From Pelosinus sp. (GTDB taxonomy: Bacteria > Bacillota > Negativicutes > Propionisporales > Propionisporaceae), in the NCBI GenBank assembly GCA_021372375.1, contig JAJFUN010000017.1, forward strand, positions 24,225-88,224: DNA of 64,000 nt, in the 5' to 3' direction. Below, one piece after another: positions 33,879-41,833 of this stretch (the stretch's first letter is position 1; every line of letters starts with the position of its first letter). Position numbers and translations under genes: made by a program. Under the pieces are notes generated by a model. The model was not told where the DNA came from and did no database searches. It saw nothing but the letters and a program-made list of their open reading frames with translations.

Positions 33879-34664
33879 TTATATCTTTAACAGCCGAGCA
33901 ATATTTCCCCCCAAGACCTGCTCTAAAACCTCTTTGTCGGCAACGGTCTGTTCCAAAATGGTGCGCGCGGTAAGCGGCGAAGAGTAAGGAGCATCGGAAC
34001 TAAAGAATGTACGCTCAGGATACTCCTGAATAGCAAAGGACGGCGCTATGGTAGTAAAGGTTGCTGATAAATCAAGATACACATTTTCTAAATCTCGCAC
34101 TGCTTTTAATGTATTCAGCCAATGTATGCCGCCTAAATGCCCAAGTATTAATGGTACTGTAGGATACTTCTTGGCTAAATAGAGGAGCTTCTTAATATCA
34201 TCGAAACTGAGCGGCAAGAAGGTATGCACCCAGAGCGGCAGATTCCCCACCTCCATTGATGCTTCAAACAGCGGCTCCAACTTCGCCGTTTGCCCGGAGC
34301 CTGGCGCCAATTCGCCAATACCGCGAAAGCCATTTGACAAAATATATTTACTTATCCACTCTAGGTTTTCCTGATAGGATAACCCAAAAGGAATAGGACC
34401 AAAACCTAGATACTTATCTGGATTTTCTTTGACAACTTCAGCAAGCTCTGCTAAGCTGCGTACCCTTTCCTGTAGCGGATTTTTCACGCCATTTAAAATA
34501 TCATATAGCTGGTTTAATTCTGCTTCAAAATCAGCCATATTGGTCTTTGTTTCCGGATGAATGGTGGTACTAAATAAAATAGTGCGGTTCACCCCCGCAT
34601 CTTTCATCAGCGCTAATTGCCGCTCCGGCGGCAGTATTACATGAGCGTGACTATCAATAATCAT
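33879..34664 (-). CDS. Amidohydrolase-2 family (TIM-barrel metal hydrolase)
   Basis: 261 residues from ATG 34664, with AGGAG 7 bases upstream inside the preceding gene. The N-terminal metal motif is IIDSHAHVILP. Other barrel motifs are VHTFLPLSFDD, ILGHLGGIHWL and the Asp motif FFSSDAPYSSP near the end. The family covers decarboxylases and lactonases acting on cyclic or aromatic acids; the substrate is unknown. It overlaps the MerR-type regulator gene by 11 bases, so both are translated together. Confidence 0.88.
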   Translation of the reverse strand: MIIDSHAHVILPPERQLALMKDAGVNRTILFSTTIHPETKTNMADFEAELNQLYDILNGVKNPLQERVRSLAELAEVVKENPDKYLGFGPIPFGLSYQENLEWISKYILSNGFRGIGELAPGSGQTAKLEPLFEASMEVGNLPLWVHTFLPLSFDDIKKLLYLAKKYPTVPLILGHLGGIHWLNTLKAVRDLENVYLDLSATFTTIAPSFAIQEYPERTFFSSDAPYSSPLTARTILEQTVADKEVLEQVLGGNIARLLKI

Positions 34665-35025
34665 AATTTTTCTCCTTTTTTTCAAACTCTCGCAGCCGCT
34701 CTTTTAATCTGAATTGTACGTCCTGCAATAAAACTATCTGCCTATTTATCTCGTCTAGTTTAATTTTATATAGTTCATAGGCAGCCTTGCAGAGCGGCCG
34801 GCGGGTTTGTATATCAGCCGGGCATTCCATGATTGGCGCAATTTCATCAGTTGTCAGACCAAGACTTAGATAAAGCTGAATGGTTTTTACTTTATCAATT
34901 GCGCTTTCATCATAATCCCGGTAGCTATTTGGCAAGCGGCTGGCTATGATTAATCCCTTTGTTTCATAATACCGTATGGAACGTACACTGGCTCCGGTCT
35001 TAGCAGACAATTCCTTTATTCTCAT
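34654..35025 (-). CDS. MerR-family transcriptional regulator
   Basis: 123 residues. The winged helix is at the start (MRIKELSAKTGASVRSIRYY) followed by the MerR wing (RDYDESAIDKVKTIQLYLSLG) and a coiled-coil dimerisation helix (about 85-118). A Cys in MECPADIQTRRPLC could take part in effector sensing. It is the first gene of a two-gene operon with the amidohydrolase and has a textbook MerR-type promoter just upstream. Confidence 0.94.
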   Translation of the reverse strand: MRIKELSAKTGASVRSIRYYETKGLIIASRLPNSYRDYDESAIDKVKTIQLYLSLGLTTDEIAPIMECPADIQTRRPLCKAAYELYKIKLDEINRQIVLLQDVQFRLKERLREFEKKEKNYDY

Positions 35026-35046
35026 TTGTATCTCCTTTCTGCCCTT

Positions 35047-35078
35047 ATTATAAAGTATGACATTTATGTCAATGTCAA
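35047..35078 (-). promoter_or_regulatory. MerR-type promoter: 20-bp spacer with perfect palindrome
   Basis: On the minus strand TTGACA (35078-35073) and TATAAT (35052-35047) are consensus hexamers 20 bases apart. The spacer holds the perfect palindrome TGACATAAATGTCA (35058-35071). This is the classical architecture activated by MerR-family proteins, 22 bases before the merR start. Confidence 0.8.
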
Positions 35079-35178
35079 GTGCTTTGATATAATTTTTTTA
35101 ATTTTACGATATAGTCCTTATAACATTACCGCTACGGTCTTTCTGTAATTCAGGGAAAAATAGGTTATCTTGACCTTT

Positions 35179-35200
35179 ATTCCCCTCTTAAGAGGGGAAT
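35179..35200. repeat. Palindromic element end piece, copy 6 (22-bp perfect palindrome)
   Basis: A perfect palindrome built from CCCCTCTTAAGAGGGG with ATT/AAT flanks. It equals the two outer arms of the full element joined without the internal 80 or so bases. Confidence 0.55.
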
Positions 35201-35218
35201 TTCTACAAACCGCATAGT

Positions 35219-35266
35219 AAAAAGGACTATGCTTTGACCGCTAACACGGTCTTTTGCATAGCCCTT
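35219..35266 (-). terminator. Terminator after leuA
   Basis: GGGCTATGC pairs with GCATAGTCC and inner GACCG with CGGTC; five T follow on the minus strand. Confidence 0.85.
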
Positions 35267-35282
35267 ATAATTATGAAATCTT

Positions 35283-36962
35283 TTATTGTTTCACCGCCCG
35301 ATTAATCGCCGAAATAATGGCCTTAATTGAAGCAATACTGATATCGTCATCAAGACCAGCGCCAAAATGCGCTTTACCCTGCTCATCTTTCAGTTGAATA
35401 AAGGACAAGGCTTTGGATTTTGCACCTGAGGAAACAGCCTGTTCATCGTAGGAAACCAGTTCATAATCAGGCATATCTAAGGTCTTGATGGCGCTAAAGA
35501 ACGCATCAATTGGGCCGTTGCCACTGCTGGTAATTTCATATACTTTACTTTGATATTCCACTTTTCCTTTAAAAGAAACGTCTACCGTACTGTCGTCATC
35601 AGCCTCATGCGAGAAGCGATAAGACTTTAGGTGGTAAGGATACTTATTGTCAAGATATTCGCCTTTAAATAAATCATAGACATCTTGAGAGGAAATCTCG
35701 GTACCGCGTTCATCACAGGCCGCCTTTACGATAGCGCCGAATTCAGGATGCATGATTTTGGGCAAATTATAGCCAAAACAGGTCTTGAGGATATACGCCG
35801 CGCCGCCTTTGCCTGACTGGCTGTTAATGCGGATAATGGGTTCATACGCCCGGCCGACATCAGCCGGATCGATCGGCAGATAGGGTACTTCCCAGTACTG
35901 GGTACCTGAAGTGCGCATATATTCCATGCCTTTATTGATAGCATCCTGATGCGAGCCGGAAAATGCGGTAAATACCAAGTCCCCGGCATACGGATGACGT
36001 TCATGTACACTCATCTTGGTAACCTGTTCATAAACCTCACGCACCTTACGGATATTGCTGAAATCAAGCTTGGGATCAATGGCCTGGGTATACATGTTCA
36101 TGGCCAAGGTGACTATATCAACATTGCCTGTGCGTTCCCCATTGCCAAACAGCGAGCCTTCCACCCTTTCTCCGCCTGCCAGCAAACCAAGTTCTGTCGT
36201 AGCCACCCCTGTACCGCGGTCATTATGGGGATGCAGGCTGATAATGGCCGACTGCCGGTTTGGCAGATGCTTACAAAAATACTCAATCTGATCAGCATAG
36301 CCATTGGGCATACTGCCTTCGACCGTTGACGGCAAATTAAGAATGACTTTATTATTCGGCGTAGCCTCCAGCACCTCCATCACCCTGGCGCAAATTGCCA
36401 CGGCATTATCCATTTCGGTGCCTGTAAAGCTCTCTGGTGAATATTCATAACTGAGTTTGGTTTCTTTAGGTACTTCTTTAGACAATTCTTTGATAAGTTT
36501 GGCGCCCTCGGCGGCAATATCAATAATGCCGGCCATATCTTTTTTAAATACAACCTTGCGCTGGAGTGTCGAAGTAGAATTGTAAAAGTGGATAATGACG
36601 TTTTTGGCGCCCTTAATGGCTTCAAAAGTCTTTCTGATGAGATGTTCCCTAGATTGCACCAGCACCTGAATGGTCACATCATCCGGAATATGATTACCTT
36701 CAATCAGCGTACGCAGAATTTCATACTCGGTTTCCGACGCGGACGGAAAACCAACTTCAATTTCTTTAAACCCGATGTCAACCAAGGTTTTAAAGAGCAG
36801 CAGCTTCTCCTCAAGATTCATAGGATCAACCAAAGCCTGGTTGCCGTCCCGAAGATCCACACTGCACCAAACAGGAGCCTTTTCGATAACCTTTGACGGC
36901 CACTGCCGGTCTTTTATCGGCACGCCGGGAAACGGAATATATTTTGCAAATGAACTCTTCAT
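35283..36962 (-). CDS. leuA: 2-isopropylmalate synthase (long, LeuA2 type)
   Basis: 559 residues, first committed step of leucine synthesis: acetyl-CoA plus 2-oxoisovalerate. The TIM-barrel motif SVDLRDGNQALVDPM and the metal-binding HPHNDRGTGVA are present. A long C-terminal regulatory LeuA dimer domain (about 430-559: ITSSGNGPIDAFFSAIKTLD) would bind leucine. Length and sequence match the actinobacterial/fungal-like form rather than the 510-residue enterobacterial form. ATG follows AAAAGGAG. A T-box leader upstream controls it. No other leu gene is adjacent. Confidence 0.97.
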   Translation of the reverse strand: MKSSFAKYIPFPGVPIKDRQWPSKVIEKAPVWCSVDLRDGNQALVDPMNLEEKLLLFKTLVDIGFKEIEVGFPSASETEYEILRTLIEGNHIPDDVTIQVLVQSREHLIRKTFEAIKGAKNVIIHFYNSTSTLQRKVVFKKDMAGIIDIAAEGAKLIKELSKEVPKETKLSYEYSPESFTGTEMDNAVAICARVMEVLEATPNNKVILNLPSTVEGSMPNGYADQIEYFCKHLPNRQSAIISLHPHNDRGTGVATTELGLLAGGERVEGSLFGNGERTGNVDIVTLAMNMYTQAIDPKLDFSNIRKVREVYEQVTKMSVHERHPYAGDLVFTAFSGSHQDAINKGMEYMRTSGTQYWEVPYLPIDPADVGRAYEPIIRINSQSGKGGAAYILKTCFGYNLPKIMHPEFGAIVKAACDERGTEISSQDVYDLFKGEYLDNKYPYHLKSYRFSHEADDDSTVDVSFKGKVEYQSKVYEITSSGNGPIDAFFSAIKTLDMPDYELVSYDEQAVSSGAKSKALSFIQLKDEQGKAHFGAGLDDDISIASIKAIISAINRAVKQ

Positions 36963-37023
36963 AATAAATTCTCCTTTTAGAGTCTGCTACAGAGTAACAG
37001 GCTCTTTTAATTTGTAATGAAAA

Positions 37024-37285
37024 TAAAAAATCCCCGCCCCCAGCAAGGGGCGAGGAGAAATTCCACGCGGTACCACCCAAATTGACTGCACTGCAGTCCT
37101 CATCGCCTTTATCGGCATGACCTATAACGCGGCCTCTGCGTCCTGCCCTAATATCCTTTCAGGCAGGCAACTCCGGGATGAGCTATACACGAAAGGCTTG
37201 GCGCCGATTTTTCACCATCACCGGCTCTCTGAAGCTCTTACCTATCGTCTTATTCCCTTCAATGTCTTTAAGCCAAACATATAAA
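37024..37285 (-). promoter_or_regulatory. T-box riboswitch leader of leuA
   Basis: On the minus strand the conserved T-box GGGTGGTACCGCG (37066-37078) is followed by a terminator stem (CCTCGCCCC pairing with GGGGCGGGG) and TTTTTT ending near 37024. Upstream lies a Stem I-like region, with the candidate Leu specifier CTC in AGCTCATCCCGGAG. Uncharged tRNA-Leu would pair with the bulge and let transcription enter leuA. The exact 5' end is uncertain. Confidence 0.93.
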
Positions 37286-37454
37286 CTTAATACAAATATA
37301 TGCTAAGTAACGCAAATTGTCAATCCCTTTATAAAATGTATCACTTCTGTAAGCTGCCAATATATTTTTGTATCCTTGAAAAATACACAATAACTTTAAT
37401 TCCTGTTATATCAGCTTGTCCCATTTAATAAGCCCCTAACCAATCGGTTAAGGC

Positions 37455-37550
37455 CTAAAAGTTAAATTTAAACTTCTGAATCAAAGTTTGTAGTTCTTCC
37501 GCCATATTGGCTAAATCATAGCTGGAAGAAAATATTTCTTCAATTAAAGC
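37455..37550 (-). pseudogene. Remnant of a chemoreceptor gene (C-terminal 31 codons)
   Basis: The minus strand reads ALIEEIFSSSYDLANMAEEL, then QTLIQKFKFNF and stop at 37455-37457. This is the usual end of methyl-accepting chemotaxis proteins (ASS.ELA.MAEELQ..I..FKF). Upstream the frame runs straight into the tRNA-Arg terminator, so the rest of the gene is missing. Confidence 0.6.
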
Positions 37551-37553
37551 AAT

Positions 37554-37581
37554 AAAAAACCACAGAACTTAATTTCTGTGG
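37554..37581 (-). terminator. Terminator after tRNA-Arg
   Basis: CCACAGAA (37574-37581 read on minus) pairs with TTCTGTGG and is followed by six T. Confidence 0.92.
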
Positions 37582-37593
37582 TAATAATCTGCA

Positions 37594-37670
37594 TGGTGAC
37601 CCCGGCAGGATTCGAACCTGCGGCCTTTTGATTCGTAGTCAAACGCTCTATCCAGCTGGGCTACGGGGCC
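37594..37670 (-). tRNA. tRNA-Arg (anticodon ACG)
   Basis: 77 bases including an encoded CCA. The acceptor GGCCCCG pairs with CGGGGTC; the D-arm is AGCCCAGCTGGATAGAGC, the anticodon loop CTACGAA gives ACG at 37634-37636, and the T-arm has GCAGGTTCGAATCCTGC. It reads CGN arginine codons after deamination of A34. A consensus promoter lies upstream and a terminator follows. Confidence 0.98.
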
Positions 37671-37702
37671 ATATATAAATTTCTTTCAGTCGAACAAAAG
37701 CT

Positions 37703-37731
37703 ATTATATCATATAGATTTTATAAAGTCAA
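37703..37731 (-). promoter_or_regulatory. Promoter of tRNA-Arg
   Basis: TTGACT (37731-37726) and TATAAT (37708-37703) with a 17-base spacer on the minus strand, about 33 bases before the tRNA. Confidence 0.85.
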
Positions 37732-37749
37732 ATAATTAGTTATGGTAAT

Positions 37750-37772
37750 TTACGCAAATTTTTGTGCATAAC
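37750..37772. promoter_or_regulatory. 23-bp motif shared with the PFOR promoter region (site 1)
   Basis: Minus strand GTTATGCACAAAAATTTGCG plus TAA. It matches 45633-45655 at 20 of 23 positions. It lies just upstream of the tRNA-Arg promoter and beside the DnaA-box cluster. Confidence 0.45.
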
Positions 37773-37805
37773 GCCAACTTTATATACCATAATATTACTG
37801 GCATG

Positions 37806-38018
37806 TTTTCCACATTTTTATCCACAGGCAAACCCTTTATTTTTCAATAACGTTGCACCTTTTCCACAAAAATTACTTTTCATTAAGCAACTTATCCACA
37901 TTTGCAGCTACTTTGTGGATAGTTTTGTGGATAAACACCTTTAAACCAGTAAATATCATCTGTTTTACCGTTGTGGATATCCTATCTAGCCAGATAAGTT
38001 ATCCACAACGGTAAAACA
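37806..38018. other. DnaA-box cluster with a 19-bp inverted repeat
   Basis: Eight 9-mers matching TTATCCACA or one mismatch lie in 213 bases: plus strand 37806, 37818, 37860, 37892 and 37999; minus strand 37914-37922, 37926-37934 and 37972-37980. Three plus-strand copies (37818, 37892, 37999) and one minus copy (37926-37934) are perfect. The last two boxes lie in perfect 19-bp inverted arms (37961-37979 and 38000-38018) that enclose a small TATCT/AGATA hairpin. AT-rich sequence flanks the left side (37690-37800). No dnaA or dnaN gene is near. It could bind DnaA as a titration or regulatory site, or be an origin. Confidence 0.75.
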
Positions 38019-38039
38019 TTAGCTAGATTAAAATGTTAT

Positions 38040-38336
38040 TTATTCTACCGGACGGCTCCAGTCTACTGACACCCCGGTTCTCATCCATAAATAAGTCAGC
38101 ACCGCTTTAAAATCTGCTATTCCATGACTCGCAAGCATCGTCACATGCGCAAACTCTCCGATATTCCCCTTACTTATAGGAATAACCTGTTCCTGACTTA
38201 AATATTTCTCGACTTCACCGCGTTTACCCGCATGATCCAGCTGCACATTAATGCTGTTATTTGTGGTATTATAACCAATATACCCATACTGATTTTCATA
38301 ACGAATACAAATTTTCAAATCTGCTGACTGCTTCAC
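38040..38336 (-). CDS. Small protein of unknown function (98 aa)
   Basis: Not recognised. It starts at GTG 38336 with GGGGG upstream. The sequence is soluble, with a beta-rich first half (LKICIRYENQYGYIGYNTT, SINVQLDHAG) and a helix-containing second half (IADFKAVLTYLWMRTGVSV). A conserved-looking GNIGEFAHVTML links them. There are no Cys or membrane segments. It sits between the DnaA-box cluster and a divergent terpene-synthase-like gene, and its stop lies 22 bases from the end of the inverted repeat. A role linked to the DnaA site is only a possibility. Confidence 0.65.
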   Translation of the reverse strand: MKQSADLKICIRYENQYGYIGYNTTNNSINVQLDHAGKRGEVEKYLSQEQVIPISKGNIGEFAHVTMLASHGIADFKAVLTYLWMRTGVSVDWSRPVE

Positions 38337-38392
38337 ACAATATACCCCCTACTTAATTTAATTACGTCTTATTTTATACATTTGGAGGTTTT

Positions 38393-39448
38393 ATGTTTAA
38401 AATCCTGCAAAGCTGCTATTTAATTACAGTTTTCGTTAGTAAAATTTTCCCCAAAGTAAAATGTGAACTAGCCTATTGGCAAAAAAAGGCCCAGCAAGCT
38501 GAGCCCGCACTAAAAGAGCAAGCGCTAGCCAGTATAACCGCAAAAAGGTTTCACTGTTTAGGCGGTTCAATATACAGCTTGTATACAGGTAAGTTCAGCA
38601 AAAACGCCGTACGCTTCATCGTTGCTTTACAAACCATCAGTGATTATCTGGATAACTTGTGCGACCGCGCAGGTATCGCTGATGAAAAAGCATTTCGCCA
38701 ATTACATCTAGCTATGACCGATGCCCTTACCCCCTACAAGCCCCTGGAGAATTATTACCTGTATTATCCTTATAAACAAGATGGAGGTTACCTTGCGGCG
38801 CTGGTAACTACCTGCCAAAAGGAAGCAGCCAAACTCCCTAACTATTTAATTATCCAAAAAGATATCCTGGCGCTGGCTGGTCTGTATTCTGAGCTGCAAA
38901 CCTATAAGCACCTTGATCCAGTCACACGCGAAGAAAAAATTAAGTTGTGGACAAGTACTTATTTACCTGTTTATCCACAGCTGACTACTTGGGAATTTGC
39001 TGCCGCTACAGGCTCGACCCTTGGCCTGTTTGCCTTGTGCGCTGCCGCCAAGAGCACACAGCTTAAGTATGAGCTTGCCAGCCGTATTGCTGAGGCCTAT
39101 TTCCCCTGGATTAGTACACTACATATTTTATTGGATTACTACATTGATGAGGTCGAAGACAGCCTGTCAGGCGATCTCAATTTTGTTTCGTATTATACAG
39201 CCAATGAAGACATCCCGCAGCGGTTATCATTTTTTCTGAAAGAGGCCTTTTTCCGTATACAGAGATTGCCGCAAAGTATCTTTCATTACACCATACTTTG
39301 CGGTCTAATCGCGATGTACCTATCTGACCCGAAAGCCCACACCCCGTCAAAAAAAACTGCAACAAACAAAATATTAAAATCAGCTGGTATATACACTATA
39401 CTGCTTTACACAATATGCAAAATACTGCGCCAGCAGAAAATACTATAG
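38393..39448 (+). CDS. ytpB: DUF2600 tetraprenyl-beta-curcumene synthase-like protein
   Basis: 351 residues, matching the DUF2600/YtpB family: YWQKKAQQAEPALKEQALASI near the start, FHCLGGSIYSLY, and the acidic SDYLDNLCDRAG that parallels terpene-synthase Asp motifs; a second acidic stretch DYYIDEVED occurs near 245. In Bacillus YtpB makes sesquarterpenes from long-chain prenyl diphosphates, found in spores. ATG follows GGAGG at 4 bases. It ends 3 bases from the convergent peptidase gene, and no other terpene gene is near. Confidence 0.9.
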   Translation: MFKILQSCYLITVFVSKIFPKVKCELAYWQKKAQQAEPALKEQALASITAKRFHCLGGSIYSLYTGKFSKNAVRFIVALQTISDYLDNLCDRAGIADEKAFRQLHLAMTDALTPYKPLENYYLYYPYKQDGGYLAALVTTCQKEAAKLPNYLIIQKDILALAGLYSELQTYKHLDPVTREEKIKLWTSTYLPVYPQLTTWEFAAATGSTLGLFALCAAAKSTQLKYELASRIAEAYFPWISTLHILLDYYIDEVEDSLSGDLNFVSYYTANEDIPQRLSFFLKEAFFRIQRLPQSIFHYTILCGLIAMYLSDPKAHTPSKKTATNKILKSAGIYTILLYTICKILRQQKIL

Positions 39449-39451
39449 TTT

Positions 39452-40588
39452 TTATTTTTTTATTGCCGCAGCTGTTTTAATAATAGCCACAATCCACTCA
39501 GCGCTATTATACAGATCCTCTTCTTTAAGAAATTCTTCTGTAGTATGTACTTTGGACATTCCCACGCCCAGCACCGCTGTAGGCATTCCAAAGCTATTGA
39601 AGAAGTTGGCGTCACTGCCGCCGCCTGTTGCCCCAATATTGACCGTCAAACCAAGACTTTTGGCCGCCGCTTCTGCTAACTTTATCACTGCAGCGTCTCT
39701 TGACAGAACAAACGGCTGATAGGCTTCTTTAACAATTACTTCTGCCTTACCGCCATTTTCGCTAACAACTTGTTCAAAGGTTTCCTTCATATGCTTAGTC
39801 TGTGCTTCAAGCTTAGGCAGGCTGCGGCTGCGGGCTTCACAGAAAATCTTTACTTTATCTGGTACGATATTGGTAGCCACCCCGCCTTTAATAATCCCCA
39901 CATTAGCCGTAGTTTCTTCATCAATCCGCCCCTGTTTAACCCTCGCAATAGCCTTAGCTGCAAGCACAATAGCATTATTGCCTTCTTCCGGCGCCAGTCC
40001 AGCATGCGCTGTTTTACCGGCAACTTTCACAGTTATCGAGTTTTGCCCCGGCGCCATATTTACGATTTCCCCAGGCGAGCCGCCTGCATCAAGGGCGTAA
40101 CCAAAATCCGCCTTAGAAAGTTTATTACGATCAATGTGCCTGGAACCGCCCAACCCAGATTCCTCACAAATGGTAAAAACAGTAAGTATCCCGCCATGCG
40201 AAATATTATTTTCCTTAATAACCCGCAGACCCTCTAAAATAGCGCTAATCCCGGCTTTATCATCCCCGCCGAGAATGGTATCTCCTTGGGCAGTGATAAC
40301 CCCATTTGCTAAAACCGGTTTAATATTGCTGCAAGGCTCAACACAGTCCATATGCGCACTAAGCATAATAACAGGTGCATTTGGCAAACTCCCAGCCATA
40401 AAGCCAAAAATATTGCCTGAAGTACCGCCGAACTGACTGCCTGCCTCATCTTCGCTAACTTCTAAGCCAAGCTCTGCTAATTTATGCTTAAGCATATCCG
40501 CTGCTTGCCTTTCCTCTTTACTGGGACAAGAAATTTGGACAAGTTCAAAAAATTCCGCCAGCATACGCTGTTTATTAATCACTTTCAC
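39452..40588 (-). CDS. M20 family peptidase (PepT-like, YqjE type)
   Basis: 378 residues. Clan MH zinc peptidase: first metal His/Asp in LSAHMDCVEP and GGDDKAGISAI, catalytic Glu in TICEESGLGGS, Asp in YALDAGGSPGE, dimerisation domain with GKTAHAGLAPEEG, and final His in SKVHTTEEF. This pattern is that of tripeptidase T-like proteins. Two nearby GTG codons can start it (40588 or 40582); the latter has better spacing (9) from GGAGG. It is convergent with the curcumene synthase-like gene. Confidence 0.92.
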   Translation of the reverse strand: MKVINKQRMLAEFFELVQISCPSKEERQAADMLKHKLAELGLEVSEDEAGSQFGGTSGNIFGFMAGSLPNAPVIMLSAHMDCVEPCSNIKPVLANGVITAQGDTILGGDDKAGISAILEGLRVIKENNISHGGILTVFTICEESGLGGSRHIDRNKLSKADFGYALDAGGSPGEIVNMAPGQNSITVKVAGKTAHAGLAPEEGNNAIVLAAKAIARVKQGRIDEETTANVGIIKGGVATNIVPDKVKIFCEARSRSLPKLEAQTKHMKETFEQVVSENGGKAEVIVKEAYQPFVLSRDAAVIKLAEAAAKSLGLTVNIGATGGGSDANFFNSFGMPTAVLGVGMSKVHTTEEFLKEEDLYNSAEWIVAIIKTAAAIKK

Positions 40589-40640
40589 GCACCTCCAATA
40601 TAAATAAAACGCTTATGTTTAAAACTCAAACTCTATTAGT

Positions 40641-41801
40641 CTATTTTGGTTTTCTATCATTTAGCAGCCTGACTTTAGTGATAACTCCTTCACCAAACTT
40701 TAGCCTCAGCTTATCTACTGCCTGATACATATTATTTCGCTTTGTATCCTGATTGCTAAATAAGGATATTTCTTCGCCTACTGTTAATTTCGAAGCCGTA
40801 ATGCCAAGGAGGCGGATACTCTCGGTTTTGGAGACTTTAGCACTGAGCGTTTTAGCTGCCGCAAATAACCTTTCATCAGTACTGCAGGGCTCAGAGAATG
40901 TACGGCTGCGAGTAATTGTCTTAAAAGAAGCAAACCGAATTTTGACGGTAATAGTGCGCGCACTAAGCCCCGCCCGTCTAAGCCGCCAGCCAACCTTTTC
41001 TGCTAATAGCAGCCATTGCGTTTCAATTTCCTCAGCCGAAAATAAGTCATGCTCATATGTAATTTCCCGGCCAATTGACTTGGGCTGACAATCAGGCATT
41101 ACAGGACGGTCATCCTGCCCTAAAGCAAGCCGCTGAAGATCATAAACTTCCTTGCCACAGAACCGCTCTAACAACGAAACATCGGCTGATGCCAGCTGAC
41201 CAATCGTCTGTATACCTTGTTTTATAAGCTGGCGGGACATTACTTCGCCAACCCCCCATAAACGTCCAATAGGAAGGTTTTTGAGGACAGCTGTATGCTG
41301 CCCAGGATAAATGACAACAAGTCCGTCCGGTTTCTTTAAGTCAGACGCCAGCTTTGCCAAAAACTTATTTGCCGCCACACCGGCAGATGCTGTCAAAGAA
41401 AGCTCTGCCTTTATCCTATCCTTAATCCGGCGGGCTATTTCCACCGGATCGGAAAATAAGAGCATCATACCTGTTACATCCAAAAACGCCTCATCAATCG
41501 ACAACGGCTCAACTAGCGGCGTAAACTCATCAAAAATAGCCCGTATCTCTTTGGATACCTTACTATATTGTTCGTAATTACCTGCTAAAAATATACCCTG
41601 CGGACAAAGCCGCCGTGCCTTTGCCATCGGCATAGCGGAATGCACACCATAGGCGCGAGCTTCATAAGATGCGGTCGAAACAACGCCCCTGAGCCCAAGC
41701 CCCCCGACAATAACAGGCTGTCCGCGATACCCCGGATGGTCGCGCTGCTCTACCGAAGCAAAAAATGCATCCATATCAATATGTATTATCCAGCGCTGCA
41801 T
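40641..41801 (-). CDS. dinB: DNA polymerase IV (Y family)
   Basis: 386 residues. The catalytic acids are in HIDMDAFFASVEQ and LSIDEAFLDVT; the helix-hairpin-helix region has LWGVGEVMSRQL and the little-finger domain RTITVKIRFASF. It performs error-prone translesion synthesis. A LexA box sits 19 bases upstream of the ATG, so it should be SOS-induced. ATG is preceded by AAGGTGATG. It is monocistronic. Confidence 0.97.
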   Translation of the reverse strand: MQRWIIHIDMDAFFASVEQRDHPGYRGQPVIVGGLGLRGVVSTASYEARAYGVHSAMPMAKARRLCPQGIFLAGNYEQYSKVSKEIRAIFDEFTPLVEPLSIDEAFLDVTGMMLLFSDPVEIARRIKDRIKAELSLTASAGVAANKFLAKLASDLKKPDGLVVIYPGQHTAVLKNLPIGRLWGVGEVMSRQLIKQGIQTIGQLASADVSLLERFCGKEVYDLQRLALGQDDRPVMPDCQPKSIGREITYEHDLFSAEEIETQWLLLAEKVGWRLRRAGLSARTITVKIRFASFKTITRSRTFSEPCSTDERLFAAAKTLSAKVSKTESIRLLGITASKLTVGEEISLFSNQDTKRNNMYQAVDKLRLKFGEGVITKVRLLNDRKPK

Positions 41802-41819
41802 ATTTCATCACCTTACAAT

Positions 41820-41833
41820 CGAACTTACGTTCC
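41820..41833. promoter_or_regulatory. LexA/DinR box upstream of dinB
   Basis: CGAACTTACGTTCC fits the Firmicute SOS consensus CGAAC-N4-GTTC exactly. An outer ACCTTA/TAAGGT repeat encloses it. Confidence 0.85.

Noticed and set aside
37806..38018. Calling the DnaA-box cluster the chromosomal origin
   Set aside because: No dnaA, dnaN or other origin-linked genes nearby and no switch in gene orientation; kept only as a DnaA-binding candidate.
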